From positions 558,001-622,000 of the forward strand of contig NC_016751.1 of NCBI RefSeq assembly GCF_000255135.1: DNA of 64,000 nucleotides, read 5' to 3'. Position numbers and translations under genes: made by a program. Below, one piece after another: positions 42,705 to 50,901 of the stretch (positions within the stretch are counted from its first letter, which is position 1; the number at the start of each line of letters is the position of its first letter). The stretch comes from Marinitoga piezophila KA3 (GTDB lineage Bacteria > Thermotogota > Thermotogae > Petrotogales > Petrotogaceae). The notes below the pieces were generated by a model. That model had not been told where the DNA came from. It saw nothing but the letters and a program-made list of their open reading frames with translations, and did no database searches.

Positions 42705-43475
42705 CTATTCTTTACTCCCAAATTCCAATACCTTTAATATGTTTCCTTTTCTGAGATACAAAAATTTGTCCATATAATATACAGCAAAAGTCTCTGCATC
42801 AAATATTTCAAAGGTTATAACATCTATATTGTCAAAAATAACTTTTACTTTATATATGGAATTTTTTTTATTTTGAAGAATTTTCCCTATCTTTTCTGAA
42901 GAATATATTTGAAGCGATGTATTTATTGTATTATATATTTCCATTATTAGCTTCTCATCATTTATTAAAGCACCATTTAATTTATCAAAAAAAATTATTT
43001 TAGCCCTATTGTCAAAAAGTAATTTTGAAATATTTGAAATGTTGAATAATTTTTCTTTCAATATCTCCTTAAAGAATTCTATATCTTCATCTGAACCATA
43101 TATATATTTTCCAATTTTAAGGTCTTTATTAACCAAAAAATCTTTTTTTGAACCATCGAGAAAAAAGATACTTCCAATTATTGTCAAATTAGGATTATTA
43201 GAACTTTCTATATATTTATATACAGGAAGTTCTGAAATTCTTCGCCATACATTTAAAATAATCTCCGGCTCTGTAATCTCACATTGAGGCAAATAATCAA
43301 TCTTAAACGTTATTTTTATTGGTGTTGAAGACATATATTTTTTTAATACTTCATTTGAATCATTTATAAAATAAACTTTATCAAATACTCTATTTAATGA
43401 AATAACTCCCCAAAAACCTATAAAAATCGTTATAAATAAAAATATTATTATATATTTTTTTATGGTTTTATTCAT
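42705..43475 (-). CDS. Membrane-anchored protein of unknown function, in the histidine-kinase operon
   Basis: A 256-aa protein with one N-terminal membrane segment (residues about 7-27). The outside part seems to hold two related modules: 'ITEPEIILNVWRRISELPVY' near residue 70 and 'INDEKLIMEIYNTINTSLQIY' near residue 170, each followed by beta strands and a 'FLY/KYIY'-like segment. I do not recognise the family with confidence; extracytoplasmic modulators of kinases (such as YycH/YycI) have a comparable place. The start is ATG 43475 with AGAGGTG, and it overlaps the kinase end by 8 bases, so they are co-translated. Confidence 0.7.
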   Translation of the reverse strand: MNKTIKKYIIIFLFITIFIGFWGVISLNRVFDKVYFINDSNEVLKKYMSSTPIKITFKIDYLPQCEITEPEIILNVWRRISELPVYKYIESSNNPNLTIIGSIFFLDGSKKDFLVNKDLKIGKYIYGSDEDIEFFKEILKEKLFNISNISKLLFDNRAKIIFFDKLNGALINDEKLIMEIYNTINTSLQIYSSEKIGKILQNKKNSIYKVKVIFDNIDVITFEIFDAETFAVYYMDKFLYLRKGNILKVLEFGSKE

Positions 43476-44892
43476 TATCTTTGCACCTCTTTTTATCAAG
43501 CGGAAACTTTAATACTATTTTTGTTCCGGTATTCGAAGACTCCATTTGAATTTCACCATTATGCTTTGCCATAATCTCTTTTGAAATTGTCAGTCCGAGA
43601 CCAAAGCTGTTTTTCCCTTTTGACGAAATAAATGGCTGAAAAATTTCTTTTTTTATTTTTTCATCGATACCAATTCCATTATCTGATATTACCAGACAAT
43701 AATAATTTAACTCTTTATAAGATGAGATAAATATTTCTGTACATTTACTATGTTTAATTGAATTATCCAGAATATTTAATAAAACCTCTTTTATCTTGAG
43801 ATAATCTATACATAATAATTCTTCTTCAAAATTTTTTATTATTTTAATACCAAACTTTTTAAATCTTGGATTCAATAAAGAGATAACATCATTTATAAGT
43901 TCCTCGATTCTTATAAATGAAAATTCAAAATCAAATGAATTTTTGTTTATTTTAGAAAGATATAATACTTCTTCTACCATATCTAAAAGTCTATGTCCTT
44001 CTGAAAGGATATAATCTAAGGATTTATTTATATCTTCTTTGTTTTTTAATCTTTTTACTAATTCAGCATGTCCTAATATAGAGGTTATGGGTGTTTTTAA
44101 TTCATGAGTTACGTTATCTATAAACATTTTTTGTTTTTCTTTTTCTTCTTTCAAAGAATATATATATTTTTCAAGGTTTTCTGCCATTTTATTAAATGAA
44201 TTAACAAGTGAATTTATTTCATCATTGCTTTTTATATATATTCTTGAGTCAAAATTACCATTTGCTATTTTTTCTGTTTCTAACTTTAATTTTTTTATTG
44301 GCCTTACTATACTGTTAGAAAAATAATAATTCAATAATATAACAAAAATTATAGCTATGAAATCAAGAAATATAAGCTTTCTAGCTATAGAATTTATTAT
44401 TCTAAATTCATTATTCATTGGATATATAAATCTGATAACCCCTATTACCTCATTTTTAAATAATATGGGTGAGGAAAAGAAAAGAATTTTTTCTTTTCCA
44501 TATTTTTTTATTATATAATTTTTCATATTATTTGATGCATAATGTATATCCTGATAAACAAAATACTTTTTATTTGAAAAAGCAGTATCAAATAACAGTC
44601 TTTTTTTGTTATTATACAATTGAACCCGAAGATTGTATTTATTAGAGATATAATCGGCAAGAAATGGCGAGAGTTCTTCAAGTTGAAAATATACATCTTC
44701 AAAACTGAAATTTTTTAATGTATCCATTATATATATCTGTGATTCCTGACTATTTTTTATCATTTTTTTTATTACATTATCCAGAATGTTATTCTGAAAA
44801 ATATTCAGAATAACAAAAAATATAATTAATAATATGGTAAATGTGAGAGAAATATTCAAAAATAATATCTCATTTCTAATGCTATTCTTCAT
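43468..44892 (-). CDS. Membrane sensor histidine kinase
   Basis: Residues numbered from ATG 44892 (474 aa): two membrane segments (about 9-30 and 170-192) flank an extracytoplasmic sensor domain. Then come a HAMP domain (about 195-245), HisKA with the phosphoacceptor in 'FIDNVTHELKTPITSILGHA' (His near 267) and HATPase with NILDNSIKHS, DNGIGI and 'GLGLTISKEIM'. It phosphorylates the response regulator encoded immediately upstream, whose gene it overlaps by 11 bases. The longer start at 44922 is possible but would lie within the regulator gene. The signal is unknown. Confidence 0.87.
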   Translation of the reverse strand: MKNSIRNEILFLNISLTFTILLIIFFVILNIFQNNILDNVIKKMIKNSQESQIYIMDTLKNFSFEDVYFQLEELSPFLADYISNKYNLRVQLYNNKKRLLFDTAFSNKKYFVYQDIHYASNNMKNYIIKKYGKEKILFFSSPILFKNEVIGVIRFIYPMNNEFRIINSIARKLIFLDFIAIIFVILLNYYFSNSIVRPIKKLKLETEKIANGNFDSRIYIKSNDEINSLVNSFNKMAENLEKYIYSLKEEKEKQKMFIDNVTHELKTPITSILGHAELVKRLKNKEDINKSLDYILSEGHRLLDMVEEVLYLSKINKNSFDFEFSFIRIEELINDVISLLNPRFKKFGIKIIKNFEEELLCIDYLKIKEVLLNILDNSIKHSKCTEIFISSYKELNYYCLVISDNGIGIDEKIKKEIFQPFISSKGKNSFGLGLTISKEIMAKHNGEIQMESSNTGTKIVLKFPLDKKRCKDNE

Positions 44893-45574
44893 TTGAAATT
44901 TCAAATTTATAACCAACTCCATATAAAGATTTTATTAAATATCCACATTTGCCTATCTTCTTTCTTATTCTTTGAACAGTCATATCTACAGCTCTTGTGT
45001 CTATAGATGAATCAAACCCCCAGATTTTTTCCAATATAGCATTTCTTGATAAAACTTTGTTTGTATTTTTTACAAGCAAATAGAATAATTCAAATTCTTT
45101 CTTTGTAAAATATATTTCCTTTGAATCTATTAATACCTTTCTTTCATCAGGATAAATTAAAATTTTATTCCTCACATTAAGAGCTGTTTTATCATCATTA
45201 GAAAATCTTGATTTTTTTATTCTTTTTAATATATTTCTTATTCTTAATATCAATTCTTTGCTGTCAAATGGTTTTGTAATATAATCATCCGCCCCTAATT
45301 CCAGACCTAATAATTTATCATTTTGATTATTTTTAGCAGTTAAAATAATAATTGGAATATTATAATCCATATTTTGCAACTTTTTTAAAACCTCAAATCC
45401 ATCAATATCAGGAAGCATTAAATCCAATATAACAAGATCTGGCATTTCGCTTTTAAACAAATTTATCCCATCTTCTCCTCTTTCTGAGGAAATAACTTCA
45501 AAATCTTCTAAAATAAGATTCATTTTAATAAGATCAAGAATGCTTTTTTCATCTTCAATTATAAGTATTTTCAT
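44882..45574 (-). CDS. OmpR/PhoB-family response regulator
   Basis: A 230-aa regulator: receiver domain (residues 1 to about 120; acidic IIEDEKS, phosphoacceptor in LVILDLMLPD, and Lys in YITKPFDSKE) and winged-helix DNA-binding domain (about 135-228; 'AVDMTVQRIRKKIG' recognition helix). Partner of the kinase encoded downstream. The start is ATG 45574, with GGGGGGAT directly upstream; the longer frame begins in the terminator. The SD region resembles the neighbouring terminator stem (see findings). Confidence 0.92.
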   Translation of the reverse strand: MKILIIEDEKSILDLIKMNLILEDFEVISSERGEDGINLFKSEMPDLVILDLMLPDIDGFEVLKKLQNMDYNIPIIILTAKNNQNDKLLGLELGADDYITKPFDSKELILRIRNILKRIKKSRFSNDDKTALNVRNKILIYPDERKVLIDSKEIYFTKKEFELFYLLVKNTNKVLSRNAILEKIWGFDSSIDTRAVDMTVQRIRKKIGKCGYLIKSLYGVGYKFEISNEE

Positions 45575-45575
45575 T

Positions 45576-45633
45576 ATATCCCCCCATTTTTTAACAAAAA
45601 TATCCCCCATCTTTTTGAAAATGGGGGATATTT
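45576..45633 (-). terminator. Terminator after the HD-GYP gene that may also sequester the next SD
   Basis: AAATATCCCCCAT with ATGGGGGATATTT form a 13-bp stem (45598-45633) followed on the minus strand by TTTTTGTT. A third related stretch, AAAATGGGGGGATAT (45590-45576), holds the SD of the response regulator and can pair with the same CCCCC arm. Confidence 0.75.
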
Positions 45634-45638
45634 AATAC

Positions 45639-46529
45639 TTAAATAAATTTTTCTGTCTTAAGAAAATCTTTCATAAAATCTATAAATGATTGTCCAAGAT
45701 TTGGATCAAACTTCTTTCCAAGATTAAACTCAATATAATTTAAAGCTTCTTCCGGAGATAAAATTCCAAAATGTTCAGAAGTTGCTGTGTGAGTGGCCCA
45801 ATCAAACCAATCAACAATTCCTATTAAACGTGCATGATATGGAATTTCTTCACCTTTTAGGTGATCTGGAAATCCTGTTCCATTCCAGAACTCATGGTGA
45901 GATCTTACTACATCCATGGCATACCAGAGTTCTTTTCTATTTCCTAAAAATACAGAACCTGCTACTGTATGTTCTAAATCCCATTGTTCTAAATCAAAAA
46001 CCCTTGTTTTTGAAAATAGCATTAATTGTTCAATACCAATTCTTCCTACATCGTGTAACATAGCTACATCATATATTAATTCAATTTCTTCAGGATCTTT
46101 TTTCATATATTCCGCCCATTTTTTTGAATAAAATGCTACACGTTGTGTATGACTCATACTTGTCTTTTTATCTTCAACTTCAAGAAGTACTATTAAATTT
46201 TTTATAAACTCTGCAACCTCTTTTCTTTTTTCTTCAAGCAAATATAAAAGTTCAAATGGAGCTTCCTCAAATGAATCAGATAACATACTCAATAAGAGAA
46301 GTTGAAATGCCTTTTCAGAATTTGGAATTGATTTCGGAAACCTTTCATCATTAATTAACTGTATTTCTTTATCTTTTATCAAAATGTAGGGCATCTCACA
46401 TTCCATCTGCTTATCGGAAATTCTTATAACCGTATTTTTAGGGGTATCTACATATTCAAATAAAAATTTATTTAAAACCTTTCTACTTAATCCTGTAGGA
46501 TCGTAGATTTTATGTTTTTCGAATCCCAT
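45639..46529 (-). CDS. HD-GYP-domain protein (probable c-di-GMP phosphodiesterase)
   Basis: A 296-aa protein. The N-terminal 110 residues are not recognised (KHKIYDPTGLSRKVLNKFLFE region). The C-terminal HD-GYP domain has 'HTQRVAFYS', the metal site MLHDVGRIG, 'EHTVAGSVFLG', 'RSHHEFWNGTGFPDHLKG' and 'IPYHARLIGIVDWFDWATH'. The GYP tripeptide appears as GFP, a variant common in active members. It should hydrolyse c-di-GMP, balancing the three GGDEF proteins in the window. The start is ATG 46529, 7 bases after GGAGG. It is transcribed from the extended -10 promoter at 46569-46577. Confidence 0.88.
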   Translation of the reverse strand: MGFEKHKIYDPTGLSRKVLNKFLFEYVDTPKNTVIRISDKQMECEMPYILIKDKEIQLINDERFPKSIPNSEKAFQLLLLSMLSDSFEEAPFELLYLLEEKRKEVAEFIKNLIVLLEVEDKKTSMSHTQRVAFYSKKWAEYMKKDPEEIELIYDVAMLHDVGRIGIEQLMLFSKTRVFDLEQWDLEHTVAGSVFLGNRKELWYAMDVVRSHHEFWNGTGFPDHLKGEEIPYHARLIGIVDWFDWATHTATSEHFGILSPEEALNYIEFNLGKKFDPNLGQSFIDFMKDFLKTEKFI

Positions 46530-46568
46530 CTTCATGCCTCCATTCAAAAAAAATGTTATTTCTATATA

Positions 46569-46577
46569 ATTATACCA
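46569..46577 (-). promoter_or_regulatory. Extended -10 promoter for the HD-GYP gene
   Basis: TGGTATAAT on the minus strand, 40 bases upstream of the start codon; the -35 is not clear. Confidence 0.55.
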
Positions 46578-46603
46578 TATTTATGTTTTTTAAGCATAAA
46601 TAC

Positions 46604-46632
46604 TTGACAAAATCATCTTTAAAATATATAAT
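46604..46632 (+). promoter_or_regulatory. Consensus promoter for tRNA-Thr
   Basis: TTGACA (46604-46609), 17 bp, TATAAT (46627-46632): a perfect sigma-70-type promoter just upstream of the tRNA, giving a very short leader. Confidence 0.9.
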
Positions 46633-46650
46633 TATTTCGTCAATATTCTT

Positions 46651-46725
46651 GCCGGTGTAGCTCAACGGTAGAGCGGCTCATTCGTAATGAGTAGGTTGGG
46701 GGTTCGATTCCCTTCACCGGCTCCA
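46651..46725 (+). tRNA. tRNA-Thr(CGT)
   Basis: A complete cloverleaf: acceptor GCCGGTG/CACCGGC, D arm GCTC...GAGC, anticodon stem GCTCA/TGAGT with loop TTCGTAA giving anticodon CGT (reads ACG), and T arm GGGGG-TTCGATT-CCCTT. The CCA end is encoded (46723-46725). An intrinsic terminator follows at once. Confidence 0.95.
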
Positions 46726-46726
46726 G

Positions 46727-46758
46727 AATCTCCTGTATTAAAACAGGAGATTTTTTTG
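46727..46758 (+). terminator. Terminator after tRNA-Thr
   Basis: AATCTCCTGT and ACAGGAGATT form a 10-bp stem with a 6-base loop, followed by a T run. Confidence 0.92.
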
Positions 46759-46812
46759 TTTTTTTCATTATAATAATTCTTTTTTGTATATCATTTTCCT
46801 GAGTTAATTTTA

Positions 46813-46821
46813 TGTTATAAT
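46813..46821 (+). promoter_or_regulatory. Extended -10 promoter for the tilS-ftsH operon
   Basis: TGTTATAAT (46813-46821), 24 bases before the tilS start codon. No good -35. Confidence 0.55.
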
Positions 46822-46844
46822 TAATTTTGAAATGGAGTGATTTT

Positions 46845-47795
46845 ATGAAAATTGAATTTAAAGTATTAAAATTTATTAGAAAATATAATATGTATTCTCC
46901 GGGAGATAGGGTATTATTAGGGGTTTCCGGCGGACGTGATTCAATGGTAATGCTTGATATAATGGATAAATTAAAAGATATTTTGAAAATAGAGATAGGA
47001 GTTGCGCACTTTAATCATTCGCTCAGAAAAGAAGCAGATTCTGAAGAAGATTTTGTAAAAAGTGAAGTATTAAAAAGAAAAATTACATTTTATTCTAAAA
47101 AAGAAGATGTTAAAAACTATGCAAAAACGCATAAAATTGGCATTGAAGAAGCTGCAAGAACTTTAAGATATAATTATTTTAGGGAAATTTTAAAAAAAGA
47201 AAAATATAATAAAATAGCTATAGCTCATTATTCCAGAGATTTAAGCGAAACTGTGGTTTATAGACTGATAAAAGGTACAGGAATATATGGCATTGGAGGA
47301 TTGCTTCCCATAAACGAAAATGTTACACGCCCGATATTAATTTTAAATTTTGAAAATCTCGAAAAATATGTTACAATTAACAATGTTAACTATGTAATTG
47401 ATCAGTCGAATTTTGATACAAAATATACCCGAAATAAAATAAGGCATAAAATCCTTCCTTATTTCAAAGAAATAAATGAAGAATACGAAAATGCAATATT
47501 TAGATTTGCTGAAATAACATGGGAATACAGGAATTTCGTAGAAAATATCTTTAATTCGCGAGTTGAAATAAAAGAAAACATTTACATTCTTTCTTTAGAA
47601 AATGACTTTATTGACAATGAAATTCTAAGGCTTATTTTTTTAAAATTAAACAAGTTACCACCTTCAAAAGAAGAAACAGAAAAATTATTAAAAATGAAAT
47701 CAAAAGGAAAAAGAAAAATCAACGGATTAATAATAATAAAGAATAAAGATAAGTTAGAGATATCAAAGGAGGTAAATTCTCTTGGCGGAAAATAA
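46845..47795 (+). CDS. tilS: tRNA(Ile)-lysidine synthase
   Basis: Adds lysine to C34 of tRNA-Ile(CAU), so it reads AUA, a codon used very often in this AT-rich genome. The 316-aa protein has the PP-loop GVSGGRDSM (about residues 25-33) and 'AHFNHSLRKEADSEEDF', 'EEAARTLRYNYF' and 'IDQSNFDTKYTRNKIRH', all TilS motifs. The C-terminal domain is short, as in the compact TilS of thermophiles. The start is ATG 46845 with GGAGTG. Its end overlaps ftsH by 14 bases, as is common (tilS-ftsH pairs). Confidence 0.93.
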   Translation: MKIEFKVLKFIRKYNMYSPGDRVLLGVSGGRDSMVMLDIMDKLKDILKIEIGVAHFNHSLRKEADSEEDFVKSEVLKRKITFYSKKEDVKNYAKTHKIGIEEAARTLRYNYFREILKKEKYNKIAIAHYSRDLSETVVYRLIKGTGIYGIGGLLPINENVTRPILILNFENLEKYVTINNVNYVIDQSNFDTKYTRNKIRHKILPYFKEINEEYENAIFRFAEITWEYRNFVENIFNSRVEIKENIYILSLENDFIDNEILRLIFLKLNKLPPSKEETEKLLKMKSKGKRKINGLIIIKNKDKLEISKEVNSLGGK

Positions 47796-49689
47796 GAATA
47801 ATGATGGAAAAAATTTCAAAAAGCATATAGGAATTATTTCTGTATATTTAGTAATTGGTCTGATTATATTCTTTATTATAAAAGGTATGTCAGTTGATAC
47901 AACAAATCTTACTATTAGTTACACACAGTTTTTAGATCTCGTTGATAACCATAAAGTTTCAAAGGTAATTGTTGAAGATACAGGTAAAGTAAAAATAAAA
48001 ACTATTGATGGTCAAAATTATGAACTTTTTGCTCCGGTTGTTTTAAAAGATACTGATTTTATAGATAAGCTTATTCAAAATAAAGTGGAAGTTGATTTCA
48101 AACAGGATGTAACTTCTGGATGGATATATGGAATTTTAAGCTATGTAGTTCCATTTGTAATACTAATATTCCTGTGGATGATAATGTTAAGACCTCTTAC
48201 CGGTAGAGGACCACAGGGAATGAACTTTACAAAAAGTCCTGCAAGAAAATATGATCCAGAAAAGGAAAGAGTTACATTTGATGATGTTGCTGGTGTTGAC
48301 GAAGCAAAAGAAGAATTACAGGATATAGTAAAGTTTTTAAAAAATCCACAATCATTTAACAAACTTGGAGCAAGAATGCCAAAGGGAATTTTGCTTGTTG
48401 GACCTCCAGGTACCGGTAAAACTCTTGTAGCAAGAGCAGTAGCTGGTGAAGCAAAGGTACCGTTCTTTTATATAAGTGGTTCCGATTTTGTTGAATTATT
48501 TGTTGGTGTTGGTGCTGCAAGAGTTAGGGATTTATTCTCTCAGGCTAAAGCTAATGCTCCAGCAATTATATTTATTGATGAAATAGATGCCGTCGGTCGT
48601 CAAAGAGGCGCAGGACTTGGTGGCGGCCACGATGAAAGAGAACAGACACTTAACCAATTACTTGTTGAAATGGACGGTTTTGATCCAAGATCAGGTATAA
48701 TTATAATGGCTGCTACAAACAGACCGGATATTTTAGATAAGGCATTATTAAGACCTGGAAGATTTGATAAAAAAGTTGTCCTTGATATGCCTGATGTAAA
48801 AGGAAGAGCTCAAATATTAAAAATACATATGAGAGGAAAACCTATTTCTCCAGATATTGATGTTGATGTACTTGCAAGAAGAACTCCAGGATTTTCAGGT
48901 GCAGATCTTGAAAATCTTATTAATGAAGCGGCATTACTTTCTGCAAGAAAGGGTAAAAAGATTATTGAAATGGAAGAAATGGAAGAGGCTATTGATAGAA
49001 TAATTGCAGGTCCAGCAAGAAAAAGCAGGGTAATATCTGAAAAAACCAGAAAGATTATTGCCTATCATGAATTAGGTCATGCTATAGTTGGTGCATTATT
49101 GCCAAATGCAGATCCAGTCCATAAGGTTACAATAGTTCCAAGAGGTCATCAGGCTTTAGGTTTTACATTGCAATTACCTCTTGAAGATAGATATTTAATG
49201 ACAAAAGAAGAGATATTGGATAGAATAACAGGTATTTTAGGCGGAAGAGCTGCAGAAGAACTTGTATTTAATCAAATAACAAGCGGAGCAGCAAATGATC
49301 TCCAGAAAGCTACAGAATATGCAAGAATTATGGTTTTAAAATTTGGAATGAGTGAAAGACTTGGTCCAGTAGCCTGGGGTGCTGAAGAAGAAGAAGTATT
49401 CCTTGGTAAAGAATTAGCAAAAATGAAAAACTACAGTGAAGAAACCGCTAGCGAAATAGACAATGAAGTAAAAAGAATTATTATAGAGTCTTATGAAAAA
49501 GCAAAAAAGATTTTATCTGACAATAGAGATAAACTTGATTCTATTGCTGCAATATTGCTTGAAAAGGAAACATTAAGCGGTGAAGAATTAAACGAGTTAT
49601 TGGGTGTATCAAATTCCAAAAATGAAGATTCACCTATTGAAGATTCCGAGGGGGTGGAAAACGATGGAGGTGATCTGGAAAGAAGTTAA
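47782..49689 (+). CDS. ftsH: ATP-dependent membrane zinc protease FtsH
   Basis: Degrades membrane and regulatory proteins. The 635-aa protein has two membrane segments (about residues 15-35 and 115-137) with a small periplasmic domain between them. The AAA+ module has P-loop GPPGTGKT (207-214), Walker [12 protein letters not shown] (near 265) and the second region of homology ([19 protein letters not shown]). The zinc protease site HELGH is at 429-433. The start codon is TTG, with GGAGG 9 bases upstream inside tilS. The C-terminal tail is acidic. Confidence 0.97.
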   Translation: MAENKNNDGKNFKKHIGIISVYLVIGLIIFFIIKGMSVDTTNLTISYTQFLDLVDNHKVSKVIVEDTGKVKIKTIDGQNYELFAPVVLKDTDFIDKLIQNKVEVDFKQDVTSGWIYGILSYVVPFVILIFLWMIMLRPLTGRGPQGMNFTKSPARKYDPEKERVTFDDVAGVDEAKEELQDIVKFLKNPQSFNKLGARMPKGILLVGPPGTGKTLVARAVAGEAKVPFFYISGSDFVELFVGVGAARVRDLFSQAKANAPAIIFIDEIDAVGRQRGAGLGGGHDEREQTLNQLLVEMDGFDPRSGIIIMAATNRPDILDKALLRPGRFDKKVVLDMPDVKGRAQILKIHMRGKPISPDIDVDVLARRTPGFSGADLENLINEAALLSARKGKKIIEMEEMEEAIDRIIAGPARKSRVISEKTRKIIAYHELGHAIVGALLPNADPVHKVTIVPRGHQALGFTLQLPLEDRYLMTKEEILDRITGILGGRAAEELVFNQITSGAANDLQKATEYARIMVLKFGMSERLGPVAWGAEEEEVFLGKELAKMKNYSEETASEIDNEVKRIIIESYEKAKKILSDNRDKLDSIAAILLEKETLSGEELNELLGVSNSKNEDSPIEDSEGVENDGGDLERS

Positions 49690-50086
49690 GGAATTAGAGG
49701 GGAAAGAATTTAACTACTCTTTTTCCGTTAATGATGAAAGCTTCTTATGGTCTGAAAAAGAAGAGTTTAAAGATTTTCATCTATTATCAACAACAGCATT
49801 ATTAGAAGAGGTTTTTAGGGCTTCTACAGAAATAGTCAGTCCTTTAATTCCTGAACATGTAATGGTTGTATCCTCGGCTAAAATAAATCATATCGCTCCA
49901 ACACCATATGGTTTTAAAGTATATATGAAAATAAAGATTGTATATGTAAAGGGAAATAAGATAAAATTCTTTGTAGAAGTTTTTGATGAAATGGAAAAAA
50001 TTGCAGAAGTAGAATTTAAACGTGTAATAGTCAACAGCAAAGCTTTAAAAAGAAGAACAAACGACAAATCAACAAAATTAATGTAA
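49664..50086 (+). CDS. Thioesterase-like hotdog protein (FlK-like)
   Basis: A 140-aa protein resembling the hotdog-fold FlK/thioesterase group. 'LLSTTALLEEVFRASTEIVSPLIPEHVMVVSS' and 'INHIAPTPYGFKVYMKIKIVYVKGNKIKFFVEVFDE' are the hydrophobic helix and beta-sheet pattern. The family cleaves acyl-CoA thioesters, but no catalytic Thr/His set is obvious here. The start ATG overlaps ftsH by 26 bases (SD GGGGGTGG). Cotranscribed with ftsH and the two-component pair; the link is unclear. Confidence 0.7.
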   Translation: MEVIWKEVKELEGKEFNYSFSVNDESFLWSEKEEFKDFHLLSTTALLEEVFRASTEIVSPLIPEHVMVVSSAKINHIAPTPYGFKVYMKIKIVYVKGNKIKFFVEVFDEMEKIAEVEFKRVIVNSKALKRRTNDKSTKLM

Positions 50087-50116
50087 ATTTTCAATATTCG
50101 AAGGGAGGAAATTAAA

Positions 50117-50845
50117 ATGGGTAAAAAGGTTATTATGATCATTGAAGATGATCCAGCAATTTCCGAAATGCTGAATTTTAATTTAACAAAGGAAGGTTAT
50201 GATGTTGTATTAGCTTCAGATGCAGATGAAGCAGTAAAGGTAATAGAAGAAAAGGATGTAGACTTTTTCATAGTTGATATTATGTTACCTGGTTCAATGG
50301 ATGGATTTGATTTCATAAGAACAATAAAGAGCAATGAAAAATTCAAAAATGCACCTGTTCTTATTTTAAGTGCAAAAGATGATCCAGCTGATAAAGTTGC
50401 TGGACTTGAACTTGGAAGTGATGACTACGTAACAAAACCTTTTAACGTAAGAGAATTAATTGCAAGAATTAAATCAATTTTCAGAAGACAACAACAGGCA
50501 ATGCAAATAAAAGAAGAAGGTCCAAAGAAGATTATTGCAAAGGATCTTGAAATTGATACAGAAAGATATGAAGTTCTTATTAGAGGTAACCCTGTTGAAT
50601 TAACACCTCTTGAATTTGAATTATTGACCTTCCTCGCTAAAAACGAAGGAAAAGTATTCAGCAGAGATGTATTATTGGATAAATTATGGGGTTATGACTA
50701 TTTTGGAGACACAAGAACAGTTGACGTACATATAAGAAGATTAAGAACAAAAATCGAAGAAGATCCTTCAAATCCAAAATACATAATTACAGTTAGAGGA
50801 AAAGGTTATAAATTCAGAGATCCTGGAAAGGAAAAATTAGACTAA
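50117..50845 (+). CDS. OmpR/PhoB-family response regulator
   Basis: A 242-aa regulator: receiver (IIEDDPAISEML; phosphoacceptor in FIVDIMLPGSMDGFD; KPFNVRE) and winged helix ('TRTVDVHIRRLRTKIEEDPSNPKYI'). The SD GGGAGG is strong. The kinase gene follows after a terminator-like hairpin, so kinase levels may be attenuated relative to the regulator. Target genes are unknown; by its place it may relate to envelope or PhoP/WalR-type control. Confidence 0.92.
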   Translation: MGKKVIMIIEDDPAISEMLNFNLTKEGYDVVLASDADEAVKVIEEKDVDFFIVDIMLPGSMDGFDFIRTIKSNEKFKNAPVLILSAKDDPADKVAGLELGSDDYVTKPFNVRELIARIKSIFRRQQQAMQIKEEGPKKIIAKDLEIDTERYEVLIRGNPVELTPLEFELLTFLAKNEGKVFSRDVLLDKLWGYDYFGDTRTVDVHIRRLRTKIEEDPSNPKYIITVRGKGYKFRDPGKEKLD

Positions 50846-50854
50846 TAAAAAACT

Positions 50855-50886
50855 AAAAGCGGCAGAAGGATTTCTGTCGCTTTTTT
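50855..50886 (+). terminator. Terminator-like hairpin between response regulator and kinase genes
   Basis: AGCGGCAGAA with TTCTGTCGCT (one G-T pair) extended by AAA/TTT, followed by T6. It lies in the 56-base gap of an operon, so partial termination (attenuation) is likely. Confidence 0.78.
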
Positions 50887-50901
50887 GAAATAGGTGATAA
50901 A

